Shown here: piece by piece, positions 38,391 to 47,956 of the stretch | Layout: each line of letters starts with the position of its first letter | Numbering within the stretch: the first letter of the stretch is position 1 | Assembly: GCF_014194695.1 (NCBI RefSeq) | Contig: NZ_JACIAH010000001.1 | Coordinates: 310,001-374,000, forward strand | Origin: Rhizobium sp. BK399 | GTDB taxonomy: Bacteria; Pseudomonadota; Alphaproteobacteria; Rhizobiales; Rhizobiaceae | Direction: 5' to 3' | DNA length: 64,000 nt | Made by a program: the position numbers and the translations under genes | The notes under the pieces: model-generated | What the model saw: the letters and a program-made list of their open reading frames with translations, nothing else | Told to the model about the DNA's origin: nothing | Databases searched by the model: none

Positions 38391-39275
38391 TCAGTTCAGC
38401 AAGCCGGCATGGCGCATGGCGGCATCGATCGCTGCTTCGGTGGCGGGTTCCAGCGTCGAAATCAGCGGCGAACGCACGTTGCGGCTCATTCTTCCCAACT
38501 TTGCGAGGCCATATTTCGCCCCGCAGAGACCGGGTTCCAGGAAAATCGCCTTGTGCAAAGGCATCAGACGATCCTGGTATTCCAACGCCTTGGCATAGCT
38601 GCCGGCAAGCGTCGCGGCCTGAAACTCGGCGCAAAGGCGCGGCGCGACGTTGGCCGTCACCGAGATGCAACCGACGCCACCGTGGGCATTGAAGCCAAGC
38701 GCCGTCGCATCCTCACCCGACAATTGTCTGAATTCCTTGCCGCAGCTAAGGCGCTGCTCGGACACGCGCTCGATCTTGCCGGTGGCGTCCTTGACTCCAA
38801 CGATATTGGAGTGCGCCTTGGCAAGTGCGCCCATCGTTTCCGGCGTCATATCGATCACGGAACGGCCGGGGATATTGTAGATATAGATCGGCAGCTTCAC
38901 CGCCTCGGCGATTGCCGAAAAATGTGCGATCAGACCCTTCTGCGTAGGCTTGTTGTAGTAAGGCGTAACCACGAGGATCGCATCCGCGCCCGCCTTCTCG
39001 GCATGCTGGGCAAGTTCCATTGCTTCGCGCGTATTGTTCGAACCAGCGCCGGCCATCACAGGCACGCGCTTGGCCGCAGCCTCGATGCAAAGTTCCACCA
39101 CCCGCTTGTGCTCGGCATGCGACAACGTCGGAGATTCGCCGGTCGTGCCGACCGGAACGAGACCGCTGCTGCCTTCTTTGATCTGCCAGTCGACGTGGCT
39201 CGCGAACGAGGCCTCATCCACCTGGCCAGCATCAGTGAAGGGAGTGACGAGAGCGGGAATGGATCCCTGGAACAT
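38391..39275 (-). CDS. dapA: 4-hydroxy-tetrahydrodipicolinate synthase
   Basis: A 294-residue aldolase that commits aspartate semialdehyde to lysine and diaminopimelate. [36 protein letters not shown] (Tyr) and [11 protein letters not shown] (Schiff-base Lys) are all present. ATG 39275 has GAGGAG eight bases upstream, so the longer frame is discarded. Confidence 0.95.
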   Translation of the reverse strand: MFQGSIPALVTPFTDAGQVDEASFASHVDWQIKEGSSGLVPVGTTGESPTLSHAEHKRVVELCIEAAAKRVPVMAGAGSNNTREAMELAQHAEKAGADAILVVTPYYNKPTQKGLIAHFSAIAEAVKLPIYIYNIPGRSVIDMTPETMGALAKAHSNIVGVKDATGKIERVSEQRLSCGKEFRQLSGEDATALGFNAHGGVGCISVTANVAPRLCAEFQAATLAGSYAKALEYQDRLMPLHKAIFLEPGLCGAKYGLAKLGRMSRNVRSPLISTLEPATEAAIDAAMRHAGLLN

Positions 39276-39488
39276 GCAGAACTCCTCATGGCCGACTTCA
39301 CGCTTCGGCCGCATTCCTTGAATATTGGTGGGGCACCATAGTGCGGTGAAATCGTCGCGACAAGCGCGCAGGGATCGGTTTAGGGCAAATTCCGATAGCA
39401 AATGTGAACGAAGTTTACTGGCTTCAGTAAGCTTTCGTTAAGATGGCTCCCGCCAAATGGTTGGGCGTGTTTTCATTGCGAGAGTCCC

Positions 39489-41555
39489 ATGAAGAGAGCA
39501 GTCCTGATCCTGTCCGCCCTCGGCTTTACCGCCGCCGCGTGGAGCAGCCTGGCGTCTTCGCTTCCGAATGAGGCCGTGCCCGTTCCCGATGTAAAGCCGA
39601 TAGGTTTCGTTCCGCAGACGTCGGTACCGGAATCAATCATCACCGGCTCGATTCCGCGCAGCCAGGCACCGATCAACAGCGACCTGAAATCCGGGCTGGA
39701 CGCGCTTTCGGATAACAATCCCGCGCAGGCGATTTCCATTCGTGACCGCATGGGAAGCGGGACGCTTGACCGGCACATTCTGACTTGGGCAATCGCGGTC
39801 TCGGGGCAGAAGGGTATTCCCTCCTCGGAAATTGCCGCCGCCGCCCAGGAGTTGCAAGGATGGCCGGGGCTTGCGAAGCTACGGGCCTATTCCGAGCGTG
39901 CCATCTACGACGAAAACCCTGCCCCTGGCTCCGTTTTGGCTGCTTTCGGGCAGACTGCGCCCGAGACGACGTCCGGCGCGATGATCCTGTCTCGGGCACT
40001 CGTCGCCACCGGCAAGCAGAGCCAGGCAGCAAAGTACATCCGGAAGGTCTGGCGCGGCGAGACACTCGACAAGCCGACTGAAGACAAGATTCTCGCAGAA
40101 TTCGCCAGCCTGCTGACACCAGCCGATCATAAGGCGCGAATGGACTACCTGATGTATCGCAATCGCGCGGCGCAGGCCAAGCGCTTTGGTGATATGGGGC
40201 AGGCTCAGTCGCTCTACAAAGCTTGGGCGGCTGTCATGAACAAGGCGCCCAACGCCGGTGCACTTCTCACCGCTGTCGACGGCCAGTGGAAAGGCGACGC
40301 CGGCTACCTTTTCGCACGCATCGAATACCTGCGAAAACAGGACAAATATGCGGAAGCCGCCAAGCTATTGCAAAAGGCCCCCCGCAATCGGGACGAACTG
40401 GTCAATGCCGGCGAGTGGTGGAACGAACAACGGATCGTCAGCCGCGGCCTCGTCGATCAAGGGGAATTCAAGGCCGCTTACGGGATTGTTGCCAACTACA
40501 CTGCAACAACACCGACCGACATCGTTGAGGCGGAGTTCCATGCGGGCTGGTACGCTCTGCGGGGCCTACAGGACGCGGCGGCAGCACAGGCGCATTTCCG
40601 CCAGATCCTCGATTTTTCCAATGGACCGATTTCGGTGTCTCGCGCCTGGTACTGGATGGGACGGTCCGCCGAGGCCGGCGGACCTGGAAAGGCATCCGAA
40701 TTCTATGCCAAGGCCGCCAGCTATCCGACGACCTTTTATGGGCAACTGGCCAGCGACAAGCTCGGCCGCAAGACACTGAATGTGACCTACCCATCACCCA
40801 CCCAGGCCGACCGGCAACGCTATCTTGAACGCGAAGCGGTACAGGCCATCGCCCGCCTTGACGCGGCCGGCCATGGGTGGCGGGCGAAGAGCCTTTATCT
40901 CGCGCTCGCCGAGCAACTGCAGAGCCCCGGCGAACTTTCGGTTTTGAGTGCGCAGGCGGAACGTTCAGGCGACCACCATCTGTCGCTGCAGGTCGGCAAG
41001 ATCGCCTATTCGCGCGGCGTCGATGTCGCAGCGCTTGCCTTCCCTCTCGGTGTCATTCCGACGAACGCCAACATTTCCGGTTCCGGCAAAGCACTCGCGT
41101 ACGCGATCGCCCGGCAGGAGAGCGCTTTCGACCCGGCCGCGGTTTCGGCCGCGGACGCTCGCGGGCTTTTGCAGATATTGCCGGGAACCGCGAAGGCCGT
41201 CGCTAAGCGCCACAGCATCGCCTATTCCAAGGACCGACTGACAGCCGACGCCGGCTACAATGCGACGCTCGGGGCACATTATCTCGGCGAGCAGATCGAC
41301 GCCTTTGGCGGTTCCTATATCATGACGTTCATAGCCTATAACGCCGGTCCCAAGCGTGTGCCTGAATGGATCGGCCGCTACGGCGACCCACGCGGCCAAT
41401 CGATCGACACCATTGTCGATTGGATCGAGCGGATCCCCTTCCCCGAAACCCGCAACTATGTACAGCGGGTGATTGAGAATTACGAAGTTTACAAGGTGCG
41501 GTTGGGTCAGCCGAGCGACATCGTCCGCGACCTGACCTACGGCCGTTCCTCCTGA
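39489..41555 (+). CDS. Periplasmic soluble lytic transglycosylase
   Basis: A 688-residue Slt70-like enzyme. A signal-like start (VLILSALGFTAAAWSSLASS) is followed by a long alpha-superhelical U-domain with tetratricopeptide-like repeats, then the SLT catalytic domain (about 535-665): AYAIARQESAFDPAAVS (catalytic Glu), GLLQILPGTA and FIAYNAGPKRVPEWI. It cleaves peptidoglycan to 1,6-anhydro-muropeptides. Confidence 0.93.
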   Translation: MKRAVLILSALGFTAAAWSSLASSLPNEAVPVPDVKPIGFVPQTSVPESIITGSIPRSQAPINSDLKSGLDALSDNNPAQAISIRDRMGSGTLDRHILTWAIAVSGQKGIPSSEIAAAAQELQGWPGLAKLRAYSERAIYDENPAPGSVLAAFGQTAPETTSGAMILSRALVATGKQSQAAKYIRKVWRGETLDKPTEDKILAEFASLLTPADHKARMDYLMYRNRAAQAKRFGDMGQAQSLYKAWAAVMNKAPNAGALLTAVDGQWKGDAGYLFARIEYLRKQDKYAEAAKLLQKAPRNRDELVNAGEWWNEQRIVSRGLVDQGEFKAAYGIVANYTATTPTDIVEAEFHAGWYALRGLQDAAAAQAHFRQILDFSNGPISVSRAWYWMGRSAEAGGPGKASEFYAKAASYPTTFYGQLASDKLGRKTLNVTYPSPTQADRQRYLEREAVQAIARLDAAGHGWRAKSLYLALAEQLQSPGELSVLSAQAERSGDHHLSLQVGKIAYSRGVDVAALAFPLGVIPTNANISGSGKALAYAIARQESAFDPAAVSAADARGLLQILPGTAKAVAKRHSIAYSKDRLTADAGYNATLGAHYLGEQIDAFGGSYIMTFIAYNAGPKRVPEWIGRYGDPRGQSIDTIVDWIERIPFPETRNYVQRVIENYEVYKVRLGQPSDIVRDLTYGRSS

Positions 41556-41611
41556 TTGGCGGATATCGTCGGCCTCGCTAAGCTGAGCCTGAGACAGCAG
41601 GAGTAGCGAGC

Positions 41612-42502
41612 GTGGAACCAGCAGCAAACGATGGCTTTCGAGCGATAACCTACAAGAGTGATGACGGGCTGACGCTGTACGCCCGAGATTATGGTGGCCC
41701 AGAGATAGCGGACCGGCTGCCGGTGATCTGCCTGCCCGGACTGACAAGGAATTCGCGTGATTTTCACAGCCTAGCGCTGTTGCTGTCGACCGACGCCGAG
41801 ACTCCGAGACGGGTCATTGCGATCGACTATCGTGGGCGAGGCCACTCCGATTGGGACGCCAACAAGGCGAACTATAATCTCGGCGTCGAAGCGCGCGATG
41901 TCATCTCGGCCTGCCAGCATCTCAAGATCGAGCGCGGAATCTTCATCGGGACCTCGCGCGGCGGGCTGATTCTCCATCTGCTGGCGCAAATGAAGCCAGA
42001 GCTCATTGCAGCGGTCATCCTCAACGATATCGGACCGAAAATTGAAGCCAACGGCCTCAAGCGCATCCGCGATTATCTCAATTCCGCCACACCACCGCAC
42101 TCCTGGGCCGAGGCGGTCGCCTTCCTCAAGGCCTGCCATAGCAGATACTTCCCTACCCTGCAGGAGGAGGACTGGCGCGGGATGGCCACAGCAATCTATC
42201 GGGATATCAACGGGAAGCCGGTGGCGGACTTCGATCCAGCCATCGCCACACAGTTGCTGGCCATCGATTTCGCTCAGCCACTGCCGGATCTCTGGCCGTA
42301 TTTCGATGAACTGGCCGCGGTGCCGATACTCGTCGTCAAAGGAGAACACTCGGATCTCATTGCTGACAAAACGGTCGATGAGATGAAAGCCCGGTGTTCG
42401 TCTCTTTCGACGCTGGAGGCACTCGGCCAAGGCCACGCGCCATTGCTGCATCTTGAATCAGTGTTTCCGCGGACAAGGCTTTTCATCTCGGATGTGCCTT
42501 AG
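41612..42502 (+). CDS. Alpha/beta hydrolase
   Basis: A 296-residue hydrolase starting at GTG with AGGAG nine bases upstream. LPVICLPGLTRNSRDFHSLA, DYRGRGHSDWD, nucleophile elbow IGTSRGGLI, an Asp in LVVKGEHSDLI and His in LGQGHAPLL form the expected triad. Substrate unknown. It follows the lytic transglycosylase by 56 bases. Confidence 0.88.
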   Translation: MEPAANDGFRAITYKSDDGLTLYARDYGGPEIADRLPVICLPGLTRNSRDFHSLALLLSTDAETPRRVIAIDYRGRGHSDWDANKANYNLGVEARDVISACQHLKIERGIFIGTSRGGLILHLLAQMKPELIAAVILNDIGPKIEANGLKRIRDYLNSATPPHSWAEAVAFLKACHSRYFPTLQEEDWRGMATAIYRDINGKPVADFDPAIATQLLAIDFAQPLPDLWPYFDELAAVPILVVKGEHSDLIADKTVDEMKARCSSLSTLEALGQGHAPLLHLESVFPRTRLFISDVP

Positions 42503-42539
42503 TTCTGAGCCAGTTCACTTGAGCGGCATCCAGAAACAC

Positions 42540-42566
42540 AAAAAAGCCCGGCTCGAAAGCCGGGCT
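42540..42566 (-). terminator. Terminator after the porin gene
   Basis: AGCCCGGCT (42545-42553) pairs with AGCCGGGCT (42558-42566) around CGAA; the minus strand continues into TTTTTTGTG. It lies 27 bases after the porin stop and 38 bases after the convergent hydrolase stop. Confidence 0.9.
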
Positions 42567-42593
42567 CTCCTGATTGACCGAGGTCAGACCAGA

Positions 42594-43634
42594 TTAGAAT
42601 GCACGCTGCAGACGGAAGTAACCAGACGTCTGATCGTCGATGTTGTCGCCGTCGAGGTACTGGACCGAAGCCTTGGCGTAGAAGTTGTCGGTGATCTGGT
42701 AATCAACCGTCAGACCAACCTTCCAAGCGTCGTCGCTGGAGAAGTCGTTCGAGGCGCCGTCGTCTTCGTTGTAGTTGAAGAAGTATTCAGCACCGGGAGT
42801 GATCTTCAGCTTGTCAGTCGCCTGGATGGCGTACTCAGCTGCGATCGCCCACTCAGAGGCGTCGTAGTAGGAGTTCTGGCCAGATGCCCAGACAGCTGCG
42901 AGGCCGAGCGTGCCCGGACCAACTGCAACCGTACCCATTGCACGGATCGCACCTTCTTCGTTGTCGGTGTCATAGCCACCGATAACCTGGTAGGTGAAGG
43001 CGCCAGCCTTGCCGCCGAGGCCGAGAGCAACACCAACGTTGTTCGGCTGCTCAGAACCGTCGTCCGGATAGTGGCCGTCTTCCAGTTCGTCAACCGAGAT
43101 ACCAGCGTAGAAGTCGCCAGACTCATACTGATAACGGATGGAGTTGTGCAGCGTTTCGTGGCTTGCGAGAACGTCGGTTTCGCCCGAGAGGCCGTCATCC
43201 CACCAGCTGTAGAACAGACCAGCGCGGAAGCCAGCGATGTCGATGTAAGCCGAGTCGAGGATCGCGTTCTGGAAGCGAGCAGAGTCGCCATTGTGCTGCA
43301 GAACGATCACGCCGGTGAGCGGACCATACTCGGTATCGCTCTTGGCCGTGAACTGAACCTGACCGCGGGTGAACGCATCCCAGTCAGACGTACCACCGAG
43401 GATGGTGTCGTCGGAACGATCGCGGGAAACGTCAACCTGGAAACGGATGTAACCTTCGATCTTCAGGCAGGTTTCCGTGCCCGGGATGTAGAAGTAGCCA
43501 GTGCCGTAAGCGTCGCAGACGCGAACGTATTCAACCGGTTCCGGCTCAGCAGCAACGATAGCGTCAGCAGCCTGAGCACCGGAAACTACTGCGAGAGCAG
43601 CAGCGGAGCCGAGAAGAAGGCTCTTGATGTTCAT
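42594..43634 (-). CDS. Rhizobial outer-membrane porin (RopA-like)
   Basis: A 346-residue beta-barrel porin. The signal peptide MNIKSLLLGSAAALAVVSGAQA is followed by VEYVRVCDAYGTGYFYIPGT and CLKIEGYIRFQVDVSR, the start of the alphaproteobacterial Omp2b/RopA family, and many alternating aromatic strands ending in Phe (LQRAF). Two Cys near the mature start are conserved in the family. ATG 43634 has GGAGG upstream. Low third-position variation suggests strong expression. Confidence 0.95.
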   Translation of the reverse strand: MNIKSLLLGSAAALAVVSGAQAADAIVAAEPEPVEYVRVCDAYGTGYFYIPGTETCLKIEGYIRFQVDVSRDRSDDTILGGTSDWDAFTRGQVQFTAKSDTEYGPLTGVIVLQHNGDSARFQNAILDSAYIDIAGFRAGLFYSWWDDGLSGETDVLASHETLHNSIRYQYESGDFYAGISVDELEDGHYPDDGSEQPNNVGVALGLGGKAGAFTYQVIGGYDTDNEEGAIRAMGTVAVGPGTLGLAAVWASGQNSYYDASEWAIAAEYAIQATDKLKITPGAEYFFNYNEDDGASNDFSSDDAWKVGLTVDYQITDNFYAKASVQYLDGDNIDDQTSGYFRLQRAF

Positions 43635-44196
43635 ATTGACCTCCAATTCAAAGTTTCGATCGGGTCTGGGTTTTTCGCCGTTAGAGCAGCGTTCCCTGCC
43701 CCATCCCCATGTTTCAAGAAGTCGGACGATCAACCGCCCTCGCTTCCGAGGTTGAAAATACAAGACCGGGACTGTCACGCAATCACCAACTTGCCCGTTT
43801 GGGGTGTTTGCGACAGCCTTCCCTATGCGCTGTTGCGGAAAGGTCACAAATGCGGCATCCGCCCCTGCCGTTTCTTTATACTTTATTAAGAAACCCCTGA
43901 TTCTGCGGGAGTTTGGCTGCAATGTGCCGCGGTGCCGGGCTGTGGATTGTGCCACATTGGAACCAGTTTCTCGCCGGATTCGCGTCTTTTGTTGAAGAAG
44001 GAGAAGGCCAAGCATCGACGCCCGCCTCAGGCCATGGGCGCAATTGACGAAGAATCAGTTTCCCTGACGAAGGATGATTCTCGGTTCGATTCTGTTGACG
44101 CGAGATTCGGCGGGCTAAGCGCGCAGGTGGCAGCGGTCACTACGACAGCGCGCTGCGGGTGATGATGGTCGAAACAGATGGTAGGAAAGTTGTGAT
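43635..44196. other. Porin upstream region, no gene seen
   Basis: A 562-base gap. The porin frame stays open upstream to 44015, but the implied peptide looks non-coding and the porin has its own signal peptide and ribosome binding site. The first 250 bases should hold the porin promoter and leader. I see no hairpin strong enough to call. Confidence 0.5.
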
Positions 44197-44285
44197 GGCG
44201 GAGAAGATGGGATTCGAACCCACGATACCCTCTCGGGTATACTCCCTTAGCAGGGGAGCGCCTTCGACCACTCGGCCACCTCTCC
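44197..44285 (-). tRNA. tRNA-Ser (anticodon GCT)
   Basis: An 89-base cloverleaf on the minus strand. Acceptor GGAGAGG pairs with CTTCTCC, D arm GCCGAGTGGTCGAAGGC, anticodon arm CTCCC-CTGCTAA-GGGAG with anticodon GCT (serine AGC/AGU), a long variable arm (TACCC-GAGA-GGGTA) typical of class II tRNAs, TTCGAATCC in the T arm and an encoded CCA end. No integrated element is attached to it. Confidence 0.97.
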
Positions 44286-44366
44286 GGTGGGAGCCCTGAT
44301 AGAGTCATTCGACAGGTGACGCAAGCGCTTTTTCGGCTTTTTCACCTGATGCCGGGGCCGTCGGCC

Positions 44367-45584
44367 TCAGCTCAGCAGTTGCTTAAGATCGGCAGACGCG
44401 TCGGCGATGATCGCCCTGTCGGGATTGATGCCGGATTCCAGCATCTTCTTGCCGCTGACATAGGCCTTGGCATCATTGATCGCATCGACGGCAATGAATG
44501 AGCCGTTCTTGAAATACCAGATCGAGTGCGCGCCCTCGCGGGCGCCCGGGCGCAGGACCGTATCGTCGTATCCCATATTGAAGCCGGCGATCTGCAACTT
44601 GACGTCATACTGGTCCGACCAGAACCAGGGCTTGGGGTCATATGCTTCGTTACCGCCCGCGATGATGGCGGCGACCGCCTCTGCCTGATCAACGGCGTTC
44701 TGCACCGATTCGAGACGAATCCGCCCACCCTGCCACGGGAGAACCGCACAATCGCCGGCGGCAAAAATCGACGGATCGGATGTGCGGGCAAATTCGTCCA
44801 CGATGATTCCATTGGCGACCTCGAGCCCCGCCTCTTTGGCGAGTTGGTCGTTTGGAACGACACCGATGCCGACGATGACGAAATCCACGTCGATCGTGGA
44901 TCCGTCGGAGAGCTCCGCCGCGACGACCCTGCCCTCGTGACCTACAAGGTGCTTGAGCCCGGTCTTTTCCCGGATGACAACGTCATGCGTCTCGTGAATC
45001 ACGCGCATGATATCGGCGGTCTCCTTGGCAGCGACGCGCTGCAGGATTCGGTCGGCCATCTCGATCACGGTGACTTCGAGACCGCGATGGCGGGCGACGG
45101 CCGCCGCTTCAAGGCCGATATACCCCCCGCCAATGATGAGCACGCGACGCCCCGGGCGCATCTCCTCGGCCAACAGATCGGCATCGCGCTTATCGCGGGC
45201 CACGTAGACGCCTTCGAGATCTCCGCCGATCGCAGCCGGCAGCGCTCGCGGCGTGGATCCGGTCGTCAGTGCCAGTGTACCGTAGTCGAGCACCGAACCG
45301 TCCTGCAGGAGCACCTGTTTCTTGTCGCGCACAATCTGCTCTGCCCAGGTGGAAAGCCGGATTTCGACATTATTGTCAGGGTACCAATGCTCCGGCCGGA
45401 ACAGCAGACGATCGAACGTCATCTCGCCGAGCAGATATTTCTTCGTAAGCGGCGGACGCTGGTAAGGCAGCGCATCTTCGGCACCGATGATGGTGATTGG
45501 GCGCGTATCCTTGAGCGCACGCAGTTTCGCGGCCAATGCAAAGCCGGCCTGCCCCGCGCCGATGATCACCAGTCTGTCCGTCAC
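44367..45584 (-). CDS. FAD-dependent ferredoxin-reductase-like oxidoreductase
   Basis: A 405-residue flavoprotein of the pyridine-nucleotide disulfide reductase class without a redox disulfide. GAGQAGFALAAKLR binds FAD, IIGGGYIGLEAAAVARHRG binds NAD(P)H, and AAGDCAVLPWQG is the second FAD motif; a Reductase_C domain follows. Such proteins pass electrons to ferredoxins of oxygenase systems. No ferredoxin or oxygenase gene is adjacent, so the partner is unknown. Confidence 0.9.
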   Translation of the reverse strand: MTDRLVIIGAGQAGFALAAKLRALKDTRPITIIGAEDALPYQRPPLTKKYLLGEMTFDRLLFRPEHWYPDNNVEIRLSTWAEQIVRDKKQVLLQDGSVLDYGTLALTTGSTPRALPAAIGGDLEGVYVARDKRDADLLAEEMRPGRRVLIIGGGYIGLEAAAVARHRGLEVTVIEMADRILQRVAAKETADIMRVIHETHDVVIREKTGLKHLVGHEGRVVAAELSDGSTIDVDFVIVGIGVVPNDQLAKEAGLEVANGIIVDEFARTSDPSIFAAGDCAVLPWQGGRIRLESVQNAVDQAEAVAAIIAGGNEAYDPKPWFWSDQYDVKLQIAGFNMGYDDTVLRPGAREGAHSIWYFKNGSFIAVDAINDAKAYVSGKKMLESGINPDRAIIADASADLKQLLS

Positions 45585-45667
45585 GTTCTCACTCCCAGCC
45601 CGCAGCCGCGCGTTCCAGCAAAGGCCTACCCCCTGCCCCCAGCGCCGTCAACCGGAAGGGGTCGACC

Positions 45668-46783
45668 TCAATCGATCTCGATCCAGCGGCGCTCGTGGAA
45701 TGACTGTGCCATGGCGTGAACAGACTTCTCTATCCTAAGACCGTCTTCGAATGTCACGATCGACGACGGCTCGCCGGAAATTGCACGGATCAGTTCGCGG
45801 CATTCGATGATCTTCAGATCGTTGAAGCCAAGACCATGACCAGGCGCCGGAATGAAGCGGTCGTATGGGCGATGCGCCGGGCCGGCCAGTATCTTGCGGA
45901 AGCCCTGTTCTGAGCCGCGGCCCGCCGCCTGATAGATCTCGAACTCGTTCATGCGTTCCTGATCATAGGCGATCGAACCCTTCGAGCCAAAGATCTGCAG
46001 CGCGATTCGACCCTTGCGCCCCCAGGCGGCGCGGTTCGCCATCAGGACAGCGGAGATCCCGCCACCAAGTCGCATCAGGACGTTGGCGGCGTCGTGATTC
46101 TCGACGTCGCGACGCCCGCCTTCCTTCACCGGACGATCGGCATAAGGCTTCACCATATCGGTAGTGACCGCCTCGACGTGACCGAACAGGTACCAGAGCA
46201 GCGACAGCGGATGCACGGCGAAATCATCCAGGGCGCCGTAGCCGGAGGAAAACTCGCTCTTCCAATAGAAGAAGGCGTCGGGATCGGCCATGAAGTCCTC
46301 GTCCATTTCGACGCGGATGTGGTTGACGGCGCCGATCGCACCTTCCTCGATCAACGTCTTGATGTGGCGCATGACCGGATTCTGGATGTAGTTGTAGCCG
46401 AGAACTGCGACCTTGCCCGCAGCCTTTGCTGTCTTCAGCATGCGCTCGGCATCGGCATATGCCGGCGCCATCGGCTTCTCACACCAGACATGCTTGCCCG
46501 CTTCGAGCGCAGCAATTGCCATCTCCGCGTGGAACTGGTTCGGCGTGGTGACCGACACGACGTCGACCTCAGGATCAGCGATCAGCTTGTGCCAATCGGC
46601 GGTTGCCTTTTCGAAGCCGAATTCGGAGGCGCGCTTGGCCGCAAGGTCTGCATTGGCCTCGGCCAAATGAATCAGGCGTGGACGCTCGACGTCCCCGAAC
46701 ACCGTCTTCACTGCGTTCCATGCCAATGCGTGGCATTTGCCCATATAGCCGGTGCCGATCAGGCCAATTCCGAGTGGCTTCAT
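45668..46783 (-). CDS. Gfo/Idh/MocA oxidoreductase beside the inositol cluster
   Basis: A 371-residue NAD(P)-dependent dehydrogenase. IGLIGTGYMGKCHALAW binds the cofactor, and CEKPMAP carries the conserved Lys of the EKP motif; a C-terminal alpha/beta domain follows. It is divergent from iolR, and the same gene order is known in Sinorhizobium meliloti, where it belongs to the IolR-controlled inositol regulon. A role in oxidising an inositol isomer is inferred; it could act on another polyol. Confidence 0.88.
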   Translation of the reverse strand: MKPLGIGLIGTGYMGKCHALAWNAVKTVFGDVERPRLIHLAEANADLAAKRASEFGFEKATADWHKLIADPEVDVVSVTTPNQFHAEMAIAALEAGKHVWCEKPMAPAYADAERMLKTAKAAGKVAVLGYNYIQNPVMRHIKTLIEEGAIGAVNHIRVEMDEDFMADPDAFFYWKSEFSSGYGALDDFAVHPLSLLWYLFGHVEAVTTDMVKPYADRPVKEGGRRDVENHDAANVLMRLGGGISAVLMANRAAWGRKGRIALQIFGSKGSIAYDQERMNEFEIYQAAGRGSEQGFRKILAGPAHRPYDRFIPAPGHGLGFNDLKIIECRELIRAISGEPSSIVTFEDGLRIEKSVHAMAQSFHERRWIEID

Positions 46784-46988
46784 CTTGTCTCCTCCGCGTT
46801 CCTCGCCGATTTTTTGGAATATTTAGATCATTTTGACAAGCGCCGTTGATGGCCACTTTTCGCCGCACGCTTGGTTTTTTTGACCAAACCCCTTAAATTC
46901 CAGCGAAATAAAAACAGTTAGGCACGCGGATGGAAATCATTTATGGTCCGAATTATGGAATGTTTATTTCATTCACCGGATCGTGCCT
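46784..46988. promoter_or_regulatory. Divergent iol control region
   Basis: A relatively AT-rich 205-base region between the Gfo/Idh gene and iolR. GGAA-N6-TTTC at 46957-46970 is one base off the IolR consensus GGAA-N6-TTCC and lies 19 bases before the iolR start. Another GGAATATTT half-site is near 46816. Both genes are plausible targets. Confidence 0.6.
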
Positions 46989-47864
46989 ATGGATAGTGAC
47001 ACCAAGACGCCCATACGCGTGCCGCGCGACTTCGAGAGTCTACGCAGCACGATTATCGAGCGCAAAGCAAACATGCCGAAGCGGCTGGCACAGGTCGCCG
47101 CTTTCGCCCTCGGCAACCCCGACGAGATCGCGTTCGGCACAACGGCGAGCATCGCTGCGGCCTCTGACGTGCAGCCGTCGACGCTGGTGCGTCTCGCGCA
47201 TCATTTAGGCTACGAGGGGTTCTCCGATCTGCAGAGCATCTTTCGCGAGCGCCTGCGCGATCGGACGCTGAGCTATGAAGAGCGCCTGGTCACGCTGGAG
47301 CAGGCCAGCGGCGATGACGAGGATGCCAACCTGCTTTCCGGCTTCATTTCGGCTGCAAGCCAGTCGGTCAACCGACTGGCTGCCACTGTGCAGACCGATA
47401 CCTTCACCAAGGCGGTCGATATTCTCGCGGCTGCCGAGACGATCTACCTGATCGCCAAGCGCCGCTCCTATCCGCTGACAGCACACATGACCTATGCCTT
47501 CTCGAAGCTGAACATCCGGCACCAGATCGTCGCGTCGCCAAATGGCGTCGATCCGGAAATGGTGCAATTCGCGACTCACAAAGATGCGGCAATCGCGGCG
47601 AGCTTCTCGCCTTATGCCGCCGACAGCCTGAGCCAGGCGGAAGCGCTCGCAGATCGAGGGGTGCCCGTTGTTGCTATTACCGATTCGGCCTTCTCGCCGC
47701 TCGCCGCCCGCGCCACCTGCTGGTTCGAAGTGGCGGAGGCGGACTTTGCCGGTTTCCGCTCGCTCTCAGCGTCGATGGCCCTGACGATGGCGCTCCCGGT
47801 TGCGATCGCCGAGCGGCGGCGGAAGCGAACCCAGGTAAAATCGACAAAATCAAAAATGGAATAA
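46989..47864 (+). CDS. iolR: RpiR-family repressor IolR
   Basis: A 291-residue regulator: N-terminal RpiR helix-turn-helix (about 15-85; PKRLAQVAAFALGNPDEIAFGTTASIAAASD) and a sugar-isomerase (SIS) domain (about 130-270) that should sense an inositol-pathway phosphate. Family and position identify it as IolR, the inositol-catabolism repressor of rhizobia. ATG 46989 is used; GTG 46983 is possible. It is followed by iolC, with an operator overlapping its own stop codon. Confidence 0.92.
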   Translation: MDSDTKTPIRVPRDFESLRSTIIERKANMPKRLAQVAAFALGNPDEIAFGTTASIAAASDVQPSTLVRLAHHLGYEGFSDLQSIFRERLRDRTLSYEERLVTLEQASGDDEDANLLSGFISAASQSVNRLAATVQTDTFTKAVDILAAAETIYLIAKRRSYPLTAHMTYAFSKLNIRHQIVASPNGVDPEMVQFATHKDAAIAASFSPYAADSLSQAEALADRGVPVVAITDSAFSPLAARATCWFEVAEADFAGFRSLSASMALTMALPVAIAERRRKRTQVKSTKSKME

Positions 47865-47871
47865 ACATTCC
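47858..47871. promoter_or_regulatory. IolR operator, perfect GGAA-N6-TTCC
   Basis: GGAA (47858-47861), TAAACA, TTCC (47868-47871). It overlaps the iolR stop codon and lies 86 bases upstream of iolC. The motif matches the IolR recognition sequence described for Sinorhizobium. Confidence 0.7.
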
Positions 47872-47887
47872 GAATTGACAACAATAC

Positions 47888-47901
47888 GGAACCGATGTTT
47901 C
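47888..47901. promoter_or_regulatory. Second IolR-like half-matching operator
   Basis: GGAA (47888-47891), CCGATG, TTTC (47898-47901), one mismatch. Its centre is exactly 30 bases from that of the perfect site, so two dimers would sit on the same face of the helix. Confidence 0.5.
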
Positions 47902-47956
47902 ATTACTCGCAATCAGCAGGCGCCAAGCCGTAGCTAAAATCTAGCGGGAGGACATC

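Noticed and set aside
43635..44015. Porin ORF extended upstream by 127 codons
   Set aside because: The internal ATG at 43634 has GGAGG and opens a clear signal peptide; the upstream peptide is low-complexity and unlike protein.
44197..44285. tRNA-Ser as a possible integration site for a genomic island
   Set aside because: No integrase, direct repeat of the tRNA 3' end or composition change was seen on either side; neighbouring genes look like core genome.
47888..47901. Considered as a promoter -35/-10 element for iolC
   Set aside because: Spacing and sequence fit an IolR half-matching operator better than a sigma-70 promoter.
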